A stretch of 14,051 nt of DNA. Source: Lentisphaerota bacterium. Its GTDB lineage: Bacteria; Verrucomicrobiota; Kiritimatiellia; RFP12; JAAYLN01. How positions within the stretch are numbered: the stretch's first letter is position 1; each line of letters opens with the position of its first letter. Below the pieces are notes generated by a model. That model was not told the DNA's origin. It searched no databases and worked only from the letters and a program-made list of their open reading frames with translations. Where the stretch lies: positions 1 through 14,051 of the forward strand of contig JAAYZJ010000025.1 of NCBI GenBank assembly GCA_012514915.1. Direction: 5' to 3'. The position numbers and the translations under genes were made by a program. Positions 1 to 9,272 of this stretch are shown here, piece by piece.

Positions 1-15
1 CCCGAGTTCGTCAGT
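1..15 (+). repeat. Left terminal inverted repeat of the IS
   Basis: The sequence cccgagttcgtcagt is the exact reverse complement of 1410-1424. It marks the left end of the insertion sequence and coincides with the first base of the window. Confidence 0.85.
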
Positions 16-150
16 CGGGAGCCGGGACGGCTTTTCTTTGCGCGTTTTTTGCGCGTAACCCGTTGTCGTTTCACAGACGCGATCTGGGAACGGCGATGTA
101 GTCTAGACCACCCTATTGCGGAAGGCCGTTGGAATGACCGATACTGAGGC

Positions 151-1354
151 ATGTTTCTGAATCGCCAGAAGCGACGCAAGCACGGGGCGGAGTACGAGTA
201 CTGGGAACTGGTACGCACCGTGCGTACGTCATCGGGGCCGCGTCACGAGACGGTGGCGTATCTGGGAAAACTGGAGGAGTGCGAGGCGAGGCAGCGATAC
301 GGTTGGTCGGATATCGACGCGTTGCTGGAGGGGCGCGAGCCGGACGTGCAGTTGACGTTGGAGCTGCCGGGGGTGCGGCCGGAAACGGAGCCGGCGTGGC
401 GGCGGGTGAACGTGCGCGGGGTGCGGGTGGAACGCGTGCGGGAGTTCGGCCGGATTTGGGCGGCGCTGTCGGTTTGGCGGCGATTGGGTCTGCACCGGTT
501 GTTGGCGGAAGCGATCGCGAGTGGACAGGAGGACGTGGGCTGGGATTTCGTGGCGTGCATCCTGGCGGTGGGACGATTCTGCGCCCAGGCGAGCGAGTTG
601 GGGGTGGCGGAACGCTGGTACGGGAGCACGGCGCTGCCGGACATTCTCGGCGTGCCCGTGGACCGGGTGCACGAGAGCCGTCTCTACCGGGGGCTGGACC
701 AGTTGCTCGACTGCAAGGACGCGATCTGCCGCCATCTGCAGCAGCGCTGGGGAGACTGGTTCGGCACAGACTTCGACTTCCTGCTGTATGCGGATCGGCC
801 GCTGGCTGGGCCGCAACCCGGCGGCCGAGCGCGTGTTCGAGGTCGAGGTGGCCAAGGATGCAGACGGTCGGGCGTGTGGCCTGCTGGTGGGCGAGCGTTC
901 AGATCACCTGGACTGGGCGTCCCTGGTGCAAGGCGCCTATCTGCTGCGGACCAACCATGCGTCCGAGGACCCGAGCGAACTCTGGAAGTGGTACATTCAG
1001 CTGACTCAGGCCGAATCGGCCTTCCGGACCTCCAAGAGCGACCTGGCGCTGCGCCCGGTCTTCCACCACAAGGAGCACCGCGTCGAAGCGCACATCCTCG
1101 TCTGCTTCCTCGCCTTGGCGATGTGGCGCACGCTGGAACAGTGGCTCGCATCGAAAGGCCTGGGCACCTGCGCCCGGCAGTTCCTGTTGGAGATGGACAC
1201 GGTCCACTCCCTCGACGTCATCCTGCCCACCGACACCGGTTCTCCCATCCACCTGCGGACCGTCTCCAAGCCGGAGAAGCCCCTGGCCGTGCTCTTGGCG
1301 CACCTGGGCCTTCAGGTGCCACAGACTCCAAAACAACTCGAGAATGTAGTCTAG
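151..1354 (+). pseudogene. IS1634-like transposase, internally deleted and frameshifted
   Basis: The first part (151 to about 790, frame 1) begins MFLNRQKRRKHGAEYEYWEL, a typical IS1634-type N-terminus, and runs to DFDFLLY. In intact relatives that motif is followed by the first catalytic Asp (usually DVTSTYFEG). Here the sequence jumps at about 787-792 to a downstream segment beginning IGRWLGRNPAAER in frame 2, which continues to a stop at 1352-1354. The missing stretch would carry the first two catalytic Asp residues. The C-terminal part keeps a Y-x2-L-x3-E-x6-K signature (Y at 992, E at 1013, K at 1034), close to the IS4-group YREK motif and carrying the third catalytic acid. In frame 1 the protein would run on as nonsense to 1428. 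The gene is therefore non-functional. A chimeric assembly join is the alternative to a true deletion. Confidence 0.8.
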
Positions 1355-1409
1355 AATCTGGCGAGCGTCTTGTTGATTTCCAACGACTTACGCGCAAGGA
1401 AAGCGCAAA

Positions 1410-1424
1410 ACTGACGAACTCGGG
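1410..1424 (-). repeat. Right terminal inverted repeat of the IS
   Basis: The sequence actgacgaactcggg is the exact reverse complement of 1-15. It lies 55 bases beyond the transposase stop codon (1352-1354) and marks the right end of the element. Confidence 0.85.
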
Positions 1425-1459
1425 CTAGGCGAGACGCCGTCGCCCTACCACGTTCTCAT

Positions 1460-1544
1460 CCTCGATTCTCCTCCGTGACTCGTCGAGAACGAGGACGAGG
1501 ATCGTTCGCTTCGCTCACTGAGGACAAGGACGATCGGAAGCGAA
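1460..1544. other. Hairpin-forming intergenic stretch downstream of cdd
   Basis: The 129-nt gap between the IS end and the cdd stop contains two potential stems. One pairs 1460-1470 with 1485-1494 (10 bp with one bulged A, 14-nt loop). The other pairs ttcgcttc (1505-1512) with gaagcgaa (1537-1544) around a 24-nt loop. Either could mark the 3' end of the minus-strand operon, but neither is followed by a T-tract on the minus strand, so an intrinsic terminator is not well supported. Confidence 0.3.
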
Positions 1545-1553
1545 AGAGGGGCT

Positions 1554-1976
1554 TCAGTCCTTCGGCGGGGGGCTGGCCCGCAGGTTGAACGCATGGGGCA
1601 GCAGCGCGCCGAGCGTGATGGCGACGGGCGGTGCGCCGGCGTCGACCAGGGGCACGCAACGGACGGGCATGGCGGGCGGGCAGAATTCGGCCAGCACCTG
1701 GCGGCAGATGCCGCAGGGGGTGGCCGGGGCGACGTTGCCGGCCGCGACCACCAGTGCCGCGAAGGCGCGGTGCCCCTCGGCGATGGCGCGCGCCAGCGCC
1801 ACGCGCTCGGCGCACAGCGTCGCCCCGTACGAGGCGTTCTCGACATTGCAGCCGGTGACGATCGCGCCGTCGGCCGTGAGCAGCGCCGCCCCGACCCGGT
1901 AGCGGGAGTAGGGGCAGTGGGCGCGCGCGGCGGCGTCGCGCGCGGCCTGTTCGAGGCGTTTCCAGTCCGGCCTCAT
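1554..1976 (-). CDS. cdd: Cytidine deaminase
   Basis: A 140-residue homotetrameric-type cytidine deaminase, which hydrolytically deaminates cytidine and deoxycytidine to uridine and deoxyuridine in pyrimidine salvage in the cytoplasm. Length matches the small tetrameric family. Visible motifs are CNVENASYG (43-51), the zinc Cys plus catalytic Glu in CAER (Cys55, Glu57) and PCGICRQ with the other two zinc Cys (88, 91). The ATG at 1974-1976 is chosen because the protein then begins at the normal N-terminus. It overlaps the pdp stop by 4 nt (ATGA), implying translational coupling; the longer upstream extension of this frame only shadows pdp. It is the last gene of the cpaB-cdd cluster. No strong Shine-Dalgarno is seen, which fits coupling. 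Confidence 0.95.
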   Translation of the reverse strand: MRPDWKRLEQAARDAAARAHCPYSRYRVGAALLTADGAIVTGCNVENASYGATLCAERVALARAIAEGHRAFAALVVAAGNVAPATPCGICRQVLAEFCPPAMPVRCVPLVDAGAPPVAITLGALLPHAFNLRASPPPKD

Positions 1977-3286
1977 GCGGGTGAATCCAGGGTTTCGAGG
2001 ATCAGGGGGCGTTCGGCGGGGCGCTCGGGCGCGATGACGATCCCGGCCAGGATCTGCTTTTCCGCCCGGCCGGCGTCGGTCACGCCGCGGGCGTGGATGT
2101 GCGCCAGCGGCATGCCCGCCTCGACGGCGGTGCCGACGGGGCAGAGGCGGGAGAGGCCGACCGACGGGTCGATGCTGTCGGTGGCCAGGCGCCGCCCCGC
2201 GCCGAGGGCCAGGACGGCGCGCCCGAGCTTGTCGGCATCGAGATCGGCGACGAAACCGGCGTGCGGCGCGGGCAGGTCGCGGATCACCGGCGCGACGGGG
2301 AGGCGCGCGGTGTTGTCGATCGCCCGGACGTCGCCGCCCTGGGCCGCGACCATCCGCTTGAAGACCTCCAAGGCCTCGCCCTTGTCGAGCAGCGCGGCCA
2401 GGGCGGGGCACGCCTCGTCGAACGAAACGAACACGCCCGACAGCACGGCCATGCGGGCCGTCAGCTCGATGGACAATTGCCGCACCTCGGCGGGACCGCC
2501 GCCGCGCAGGACCTCGACGGCCTCGGCGACCTCGACGGCATTGCCGATCGCCGCGCCGAGCGGGCGGTCCATGTCGGTGATGACGGCGGCCAGGCGGCGG
2601 TTCAGCGCCTGGCCCGTGCGGATCAGGCTGCGGGCGAGCCCGCGGGCCTGGTCGAGGGTCGTCATAAAGGCGCCGCGGCCGCACTTGACGTCGAAGACCA
2701 GCGTCCGGGCGCCTCCCGCCAGCTTCTTTGACATGATGCTGGCGGTGATCAGCGGGATGCTGGGGACGGTGCCGGTGACATCGCGCAGCGCGTAGAGCTT
2801 GCGGTCGGCGGGGGCGAGCGTCTCGGTCTGGCCGATCATGCAGCAGCCCACATCGCGCACGATGCGGCGGAAGGCGGGGATGGCGAGACGGACGTTGAAG
2901 CCCGGGATGGACTCGAGCTTGTCGAGCGTGCCGCCGGTGATGCCCAGGCCACGTCCCGAGATCATGGGGACGGCCAGTCCGGCCGCCGCCGCCAGCGGGG
3001 CGATCACCAGCGAGAGCTTGTCGCCGATGCCGCCGGTGGAGTGCTTGTCGGCCGTCGGCCGGGGCCAGCCGTCGAAATCGAGCACCTCGCCTGTGCGCAT
3101 CATGGCGTCGGTCATGGCGGCGGTTTCCCGCGCGGTCATGCCGCGGAACACGACCGCCATCGCGAAGGCGGCCATCTGGTAGTCGGGGATCTCGCCGGAG
3201 GCATAGCCTCGCATCAGCGCCTGGATCTCCTCGGGGAGGAGCTCGGCGCCGTCGCGCTTGCGTTCAATCAGCCATTTCGTGAGCAT
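1973..3286 (-). CDS. pdp: Pyrimidine-nucleoside (thymidine) phosphorylase
   Basis: A 437-residue enzyme of the thymidine/pyrimidine-nucleoside phosphorylase family (DeoA/Pdp), which converts pyrimidine (deoxy)nucleosides plus phosphate to free base plus (deoxy)ribose 1-phosphate. The family signature is clear: DKHSTGGIGDK (80-90), SGRGLG (110-115), TLDKLESIPGF (120-130). The residues equivalent to E. coli TP Arg171, Ser186 and Lys190 are Arg168, Ser183 and Lys187. Broad specificity (Pdp) seems likelier than strict DeoA because SIMSKK, LGAAIGNAVEV and the C-terminal domain look Pdp-like; this is inference. Oddity: the usual GLGHTGG reads GLGITGG, with Ile116 at the position of the active-site His. 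The ATG start lies 12 nt after the tadC stop and the stop overlaps cdd, so deaminase and phosphorylase form a salvage pair. The Shine-Dalgarno is weak. Confidence 0.93.
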   Translation of the reverse strand: MLTKWLIERKRDGAELLPEEIQALMRGYASGEIPDYQMAAFAMAVVFRGMTARETAAMTDAMMRTGEVLDFDGWPRPTADKHSTGGIGDKLSLVIAPLAAAAGLAVPMISGRGLGITGGTLDKLESIPGFNVRLAIPAFRRIVRDVGCCMIGQTETLAPADRKLYALRDVTGTVPSIPLITASIMSKKLAGGARTLVFDVKCGRGAFMTTLDQARGLARSLIRTGQALNRRLAAVITDMDRPLGAAIGNAVEVAEAVEVLRGGGPAEVRQLSIELTARMAVLSGVFVSFDEACPALAALLDKGEALEVFKRMVAAQGGDVRAIDNTARLPVAPVIRDLPAPHAGFVADLDADKLGRAVLALGAGRRLATDSIDPSVGLSRLCPVGTAVEAGMPLAHIHARGVTDAGRAEKQILAGIVIAPERPAERPLILETLDSPA

Positions 3287-3298
3287 GTCGGGGTGGAG

Positions 3299-4213
3299 TT
3301 AGAACAGGTTGCCGGCGACCCGCGCGAGGATCGGGCCCAGCAGCACGATGAACACGGCGGGGAAGATGAAGAGCATCAGCGGCCCGAGCAGCTTGACGGG
3401 CGCCTCGTTGGCCAGCCGCTCGGCGCGGTCAAAGCGGCGCTGGCGCATCTGGTCCGACTGGATACGGAGGATCAAGCCGATGCTCACGCCGAGTTCGTCG
3501 GCCTGGATCAGGGCGAAGGCGAAGGAGCGGATATCGGGCTGGTTGACCCGCTCGGCGAGGTTGCGCAGCGCGGTGCGGCGTGAGGCGCCGAGCTGGATTT
3601 CGTGGATCATGCGGACGAGCTCCTCAGTCAGGGGGTCCATGCGGCGGCGCTCGATGGTCCGCTGGAGGCCGGTCATGAAGTCGATGCCGGCCTCGACGGA
3701 GAGCGTGAGCAGGTCGGTGACGAAGGGTAGGGCGCGCTGGATGGAGAGGTGGCGCAGGCGGATCATGCGGCGCAGCCAGAGCAGGGGGTGGAGGTAGGCG
3801 GCGACGATGCCCAGGAGGCACAGCGGCGTCAAGTGTTCACGGAGGGTCGGATCGACGCGCGCCAGCAGGAGCATGGCCAGAGACCAGACCGCGCCGAAGA
3901 GGAGAGGGCTGAGGAAGCGGATGGCCAGGAACTCGTCGCTGGAGAGGAGGCCGTCGAAACCCGACATGACGAGCTGGCGATCGGTCAGGGCGCGCGACTG
4001 GCGCAGGGCGGGATGCCGCGCCAGCGGTCTGAGATTGCCGGCGAACGGCAGCAGCAGGCGGAAGGCGAGGGGCAGGGCGCGCTCCTGGCGGCGCCCGTCG
4101 GCCAGCGTGACGTAGGTGATTTGCCGGGCGATGTGGAGGCAGTAGTAGGCTACGCCGGCGGCGCAGGCGCCCCAGCCCAGCATGATGGTCAGTTGAAACA
4201 AGAGCGTGGTCAT
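3299..4213 (-). CDS. tadC: Tad pilus inner-membrane platform protein TadC
   Basis: A 304-residue type II secretion F-family membrane protein. With TadB it should form the inner-membrane platform that couples the CpaF ATPase to Flp pilin assembly. Predicted hydrophobic segments lie at about 5-26, 97-118, 127-146 and 272-292. The cytoplasmic F-domain is about 160-270 and includes LPFVTDLLTLSVEAGIDF, the helical-bundle signature typical of TadC, and later QADELGVSIG. It starts 4 nt after the tadB stop and has no strong Shine-Dalgarno, suggesting coupled translation. The identity as TadC rather than a second TadB rests on order (second F-type gene after cpaF) and on the DFMTGL motif. Its stop is only 12 nt before pdp. 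Confidence 0.88.
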   Translation of the reverse strand: MTTLLFQLTIMLGWGACAAGVAYYCLHIARQITYVTLADGRRQERALPLAFRLLLPFAGNLRPLARHPALRQSRALTDRQLVMSGFDGLLSSDEFLAIRFLSPLLFGAVWSLAMLLLARVDPTLREHLTPLCLLGIVAAYLHPLLWLRRMIRLRHLSIQRALPFVTDLLTLSVEAGIDFMTGLQRTIERRRMDPLTEELVRMIHEIQLGASRRTALRNLAERVNQPDIRSFAFALIQADELGVSIGLILRIQSDQMRQRRFDRAERLANEAPVKLLGPLMLFIFPAVFIVLLGPILARVAGNLF

Positions 4214-4217
4214 GGGT

Positions 4218-5104
4218 TCAGACGTCGATGCGGATGATTTTCCGGATCAACAGGCCGCCGAGCGTCAGGAGGATGATGACCGCGGCCATGGCGGCCAGTC
4301 CGGATGGACTCCGGAGGTAGGGGAGCATGATCTCGGGACGGAAGACGGCCATGGCGACGCCGACGGCGACGGGCATGGCGCCGACGATGACGCCCTGCAG
4401 GCGGCCCTGGGCCGTGAGCGTAAGGACGCGCCGCTCGATGCGCATTCGCTCGCGGATCGTCAGCGAGATCTTGTCGAAGATCTCGGTCAGGTTGCCGCCG
4501 GTGCGCCGGGCGATCTCCATGGCGGAGCAGACGAGTTCGAGATCCTCGCTGCCGACCCGGCGGACCAGGTTGTCGAGGGCGTCGGCGAAGCCGATGCCCA
4601 CGCGCGTCTGCTGCAGGAAGACCTCGAACTCCTGGGCGATGGGGTTTTCGCCGTTGGTGACGACGGTCTCGAACGCCTGGGTGATGCTGAATCCAGCCCG
4701 GAGCGCATTGCTGATCTGGGCCAGCGCCTCGACGAGCTGCTCGTTGAAGCGGCGCCGACGGCGCTCCTTGAGGAGCATCAGGATGTGCTTGGGGAGCTGG
4801 AAGGCGGCAGCCGCCGCCGCGGCGCCGCAGGCCATGCCGGCCAGGGTCATGACAGGCTTGTCGGGGTTGAAGAGCAGCAGCATGAACAGCACGAAGGCGG
4901 CGCAGGCACAGGCCCAGCCCGCCTCGGCGATCCGCCGCGGGGGGATGAAGAGGAAGAGATCCTCGAACTGCCGCGCGGTGGCGTCGCTATAGTGTCCCGT
5001 GTAGCTCTCGGCGCCGGCGGCGAGTGCGCGGATCAGGACATAGGCCAGCAGGGCGGCGGACACGCCCGCCGCGCCGAGGGCGAGCCAGGCCAGCCAGGGC
5101 AGGC

Positions 5105-5108
<4 letters not shown>
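4218..5108 (-). CDS. tadB: Tad pilus inner-membrane platform protein TadB
   Basis: A 296-residue type II secretion F-family protein, partner of TadC in the Tad/Flp pilus platform. Hydrophobic segments are at about 5-27, 62-80, 86-104, 236-256 and 269-288. The cytoplasmic T2SSF domain (about 120-235) carries EALAQISNALRAGFSITQAF and EIARRTGGNLTEIF, both characteristic of TadB. The ATG start overlaps the cpaF stop by 4 nt (ATGA) and is preceded by a good Shine-Dalgarno (gggagggg ending 4 nt before the ATG), so it is both coupled and independently initiated. No cysteine-rich or lipoprotein features are seen. Confidence 0.92.
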
Positions 5109-6844
<1,736 letters not shown>

Positions 6845-6849
6845 CGTAC

Positions 6850-7665
6850 TCACTCCCGCTTGCGCAGCAGCGTCCGCTGGCGGTGGAGATTCAGCGACTC
6901 GATCTCGGTTTCAATCTTTTCGAAGTTGACGCGGGGGAGGCTCGGTTCATAGTGCACGTCGCCGGGGTTGCGCAGCGCCAGCGCCAGGCGCCCCTTGATC
7001 TGCTCGGCGAACACCAGCATCTCCGCCTCGCGGGGGGTCACCTCGAGGGTGACGGTGCTGTAGCCGCCGCCCGCGCGGCTGCTGGCACCGATCAAGGATT
7101 TGGCCGTGTCGGTGCCGGTGGCCAGCACGGTGACATCCTGGATGATCGTCAGCGTGACGAGCTCGAGTTCGCCGGGATGCTGGCGGGAGGGGAACGAGAA
7201 GGTGCCGATGACATCGATCCGGTCGTTGGGGCGCACCATGCCGCTGACCGCCGCGGCGCCGTTGACGTTGATGGAGAGGGCCCGCATGCCGTTCTTGATG
7301 TCGCCCGCCAGGCCGCGGCTCCCCGGCGCGCCGCCGTCGATGTCCGACCAGAAGATCGGGGTGCCGCTGTCGAGACGGTTGAGGGTCTTGCGGTTCAGCA
7401 GGTCGCGGTATTGCTCCTCCAGCACGGCGTCGGGCCGCAACTGCTGTTCGACGACGGGAATCGAGCCCAGATCCCTGGCCGTCAGGACGGTGCCCGCCGG
7501 CAGGGGCTTGTCGACCGTCATGACCCGCACCTGGCGGTAGCGTTTCTCGATCGCCGCCAGACGGTTCTTGACCTCCTGATCCTTGGCCGCCAGGTAGTGA
7601 TGGGTGAGGAACGCGGCAAGCAGGCCGATGAAGACGGCCAGGACGAGGATGATGCGCTGTTTCAT
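6850..7665 (-). CDS. cpaB: Flp/Tad pilus assembly protein CpaB (RcpC)
   Basis: A 271-residue envelope protein of the Tad system, thought to act in the periplasm next to the secretin. It has an N-terminal membrane anchor (about 5-24, IILVLAVFIGLLAAFL), a SAF domain (about 49-110, VDKPLPAGTVLTARDL) and the RcpC/CpaB domain (about 126-236, MRALSINVNGAAAVSGMV then NDRIDVIGTF). The ATG at 7663-7665 is preferred over an upstream GTG at 7701 because it places the anchor directly at the N-terminus. It is the first gene of the minus-strand cluster, and its stop overlaps the start region of cpaF. The usual neighbours cpaC/rcpA (secretin) and cpaE/tadZ, expected between cpaB and cpaF, are absent here. 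Confidence 0.9.
   Translation of the reverse strand: MKQRIILVLAVFIGLLAAFLTHHYLAAKDQEVKNRLAAIEKRYRQVRVMTVDKPLPAGTVLTARDLGSIPVVEQQLRPDAVLEEQYRDLLNRKTLNRLDSGTPIFWSDIDGGAPGSRGLAGDIKNGMRALSINVNGAAAVSGMVRPNDRIDVIGTFSFPSRQHPGELELVTLTIIQDVTVLATGTDTAKSLIGASSRAGGGYSTVTLEVTPREAEMLVFAEQIKGRLALALRNPGDVHYEPSLPRVNFEKIETEIESLNLHRQRTLLRKRE
6853..6857 (-). promoter_or_regulatory. Ribosome binding site deciding the cpaF start
   Basis: The minus strand reads gggag inside the last codons of cpaB. It sits 8 nt before the ATG at 6844 but directly abuts the alternative GTG at 6853, so it favours the ATG. Confidence 0.6.
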
Positions 7666-7705
7666 AGGCAACTCGACTTTTCCGGGCAAGCAGTAGAACA
7701 CGGGA

Positions 7706-7738
7706 AATATAGCATAGTCGCGACCCTGTAAGAAGCAA
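7706..7738 (-). promoter_or_regulatory. Candidate sigma-70 promoter for the cpaB-cdd operon
   Basis: An AT-rich island in a GC-rich gap. On the minus strand it reads TTGCTT (7733-7738), a 16-nt spacer and TATGCT (7711-7716); an overlapping TATATT (7706-7711) is an alternative -10. The transcript would start about 35-40 nt upstream of the cpaB ATG. It is the only promoter-like site visible for the whole six-gene cluster. Confidence 0.4.
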
Positions 7739-7834
7739 AACCGGCGGGGCGTGGGGCAGTGGGGCAGCGGTGGCGGCGCTGGAGACGGCTAGTGGTGATC
7801 ACGGCGGGGCTGTTCCAGAAGGGGCTGACTTGTC

Positions 7835-7851
7835 GGACGCCGCCGGCGTCC
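7835..7851 (-). terminator. Possible tyrS 3' hairpin
   Basis: Perfect 7-bp arms ggacgcc and ggcgtcc around a 3-nt loop lie 10 nt beyond the tyrS stop. There is no T-tract after the stem on the minus strand, so it is at best a weak intrinsic terminator. The rest of the gap (7741-7834) shows only a gtggggca tandem duplication (7751-7766) and nothing gene-like. Confidence 0.35.
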
Positions 7852-7860
7852 CCGCGCCGG

Positions 7861-9135
7861 TCAGGCCTCGACCCGCAGCAGGAAGTAGTTTTTCTTGCCG
7901 CTGCGGAGGACGGCCAGGCGACCCTCGATGAGATCGGTTGCGGCCAGTGTGGCGTCGAGGCCCTCGACGCGGCGGTTGTTGAGGCTGACCCCGCCCTGCT
8001 GCACCAGACGACGCGCCTCGCCCTTGCTGGCCGTCATGCCGGCCAGCGCCATCGTCTCGAACAGCGGCTTGCCGAGGACCGCGGCGGCCGCGAGCGTGGC
8101 GGAGGGGACGGTGGCGAAAATCTTCTCGAGGTCGCCGGCGCCCAGTCCGTCGAGCGCGCCGCCGAAAAGCGCCGCCGTGGCCTGCCGGGCGATGGCCAGG
8201 CCGCGCTCCCCGTGGACGGCGCGCGTGACCTCCTCGGCGAGGACCTGCTGCGCCTCGCGCCGCTCGGGCGCGGCCGCCAGGGACGCCTCGAGTTCGGCAA
8301 TGCGCTCCAGGGGCAGGAACGTGAAGATCTTGAGGTAGCGGATGACATCCGCGTCCGCCGCGCGCATGAAGAACTGGTAGAAGTCGTAGCAGGGCGTCTT
8401 GCGCGCATCGAGATAGATGGCGTTCCCCTCGCTCTTGCCGAACTTGCGGCCGGCGCTGTCGCAGACCAGCGGAAAGGTGAGGCCGAAGGCCTCGCGCCCC
8501 TCGACGCGCCGCACGAGTTCGGTTCCCGCGGTGATGTTGCCCCACTGGTCCGAACCGCCGATCTGGAGCGTGCAGCCGGTGGTGCGGTTCAGATGGAGAA
8601 AGTCGTAGCCCTGGAGAATCTGGTAGCAGAACTCCGTGAAGCTCATCCCATCGTCGGTCTCCATGCGCTTCCGGACACTATCCTTGGAGAGCATCGTCCC
8701 CATGCGGAAGTAGCGGCCGACCTGGCGGAGGAAATCGATGAAGGTCATCCCCGCGTACCAGTCGTGGTTGTTTACCAGCAGGGCAGGATTGGGGCTGCTG
8801 GGATCGAAATCGAGGAAACGCGCGAGGTTCTCGCGGATCCCGATCAGGTTGGCCTCGACCGTCTCGGCCGTGAGCAGTTGGCGCTCCGCGCTCTTGCCCG
8901 AGGGGTCGCCGATCAGCCCGGTGGCGCCGCCGACGAGCGCGATGACGCGGTGGCCGGCCCGCTGGAAATGGGCCAGCGCCATGATCGTGACGTAGTTGCC
9001 CGCCTGGAGGCTATCTGACGTGGGGTCGAAGCCGGCATAGACGACCAGCGGCTGGTCGAGGGCGGTTTCCAGCGCGGGGCTGGTGACCGCGTCAAGCAGA
9101 TGGCGTTCGCGGAGCGTGGTAAGCAGGTTGGACAT
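7861..9135 (-). CDS. tyrS: Tyrosyl-tRNA synthetase
   Basis: A 424-residue class I aminoacyl-tRNA synthetase charging tRNA-Tyr; size matches bacterial TyrRS. The catalytic Rossmann part shows YAGFDPTSDSLQAGN (33-47), the tyrosine-pocket motif YQILQGYDF (171-179), GGSDQWGN (193-200) and the KMSKS-loop equivalent KFGKS (231-235). The C-terminal S4-like tRNA-binding domain is about 355-424 (ASKGEARRLVQQGGVSLNNR). Oddity: the HIGH signature is replaced by QAGN, losing both ATP-contacting histidines; plant organellar-type enzymes have HLGN, so the Asn has precedent but the Gln is unusual. The ATG start has aagga 9 nt upstream. It is transcribed from its own promoter (about 9208-9235). The short leader leaves no room for a T-box. 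Confidence 0.95.
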   Translation of the reverse strand: MSNLLTTLRERHLLDAVTSPALETALDQPLVVYAGFDPTSDSLQAGNYVTIMALAHFQRAGHRVIALVGGATGLIGDPSGKSAERQLLTAETVEANLIGIRENLARFLDFDPSSPNPALLVNNHDWYAGMTFIDFLRQVGRYFRMGTMLSKDSVRKRMETDDGMSFTEFCYQILQGYDFLHLNRTTGCTLQIGGSDQWGNITAGTELVRRVEGREAFGLTFPLVCDSAGRKFGKSEGNAIYLDARKTPCYDFYQFFMRAADADVIRYLKIFTFLPLERIAELEASLAAAPERREAQQVLAEEVTRAVHGERGLAIARQATAALFGGALDGLGAGDLEKIFATVPSATLAAAAVLGKPLFETMALAGMTASKGEARRLVQQGGVSLNNRRVEGLDATLAATDLIEGRLAVLRSGKKNYFLLRVEA

Positions 9136-9207
9136 GGCTCGGGATCCTTGAAACCGCGCACGGAGGGTGCCCGGGCTGCGGATGGGCGCTGGCGGTTGAA
9201 AATTGCT

Positions 9208-9235
9208 ATTTTACCGTCCCCGGGTGAAAACGCAA
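9208..9235 (-). promoter_or_regulatory. Candidate sigma-70 promoter of tyrS
   Basis: The minus strand reads TTGCGT (9230-9235), a 16-nt spacer and TAAAAT (9208-9213). This gives a leader of about 65 nt to the tyrS ATG. An inverted repeat, gtccccgg (9216-9223) against ccggggac (9238-9245), straddles the spacer and the -35, and the right arm lies in the 19-bp tandem repeat. The promoter could therefore be operator-controlled, but no regulator is identifiable. Confidence 0.5.
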
Positions 9236-9272
9236 GTCCGGGGACCGTGCGACAGTCCGGGGACCGTGCGAA
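9235..9272. repeat. Two tandem 19-bp repeats upstream of tyrS
   Basis: Two adjacent copies of agtccggggaccgtgcgac (the second ends in a instead of c) lie at 9235-9253 and 9254-9272. They abut the tyrS -35 on one side. The MITE-like element inserted immediately after the second copy, and the last 9 bases of that copy are its target duplication. Confidence 0.8.

Larger units (their letters stand above)
1..1424 (+). mobile_element. Decayed IS1634-like insertion sequence
   Basis: The element is delimited by perfect 15-bp inverted repeats at 1-15 and 1410-1424. A second, imperfect inverted pair lies just inside (37-65 against 1381-1409, 24 of 29 positions matching), but the left copy is pushed inward by 21 extra bases (16-36). 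It encloses one transposase gene whose N- and C-terminal parts resemble IS1634/IS4-type DDE transposases. The catalytic middle is missing and the two halves are in different frames, so the copy cannot move by itself, although its ends look usable in trans. The window begins exactly at the left inverted repeat, so a target-site duplication cannot be tested; this also hints that an assembly contig may start at a repeat. Family assignment is by recognition of the protein, not a search. Confidence 0.75.

Noticed and set aside
1..1430. Target-site duplication for the IS1634-like element
   Set aside because: The left flank is outside the window, so no duplication can be shown.
1977..2684. N-terminal extension of the cdd frame to 376 residues
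   Set aside because: The extension is out-of-frame pdp sequence rich in Arg and Pro; cytidine deaminase homology begins at the ATG at 1976, which overlaps the pdp stop.
1593..2795. 400-codon plus-strand frame opposite cdd and pdp
   Set aside because: It lies antisense to two well-supported enzymes and its translation looks like random Arg/Ala-rich sequence.
9136..9207. A T-box riboswitch in the tyrS leader
   Set aside because: The leader predicted from the promoter is only about 65 nt and no T-box consensus or antiterminator is seen.
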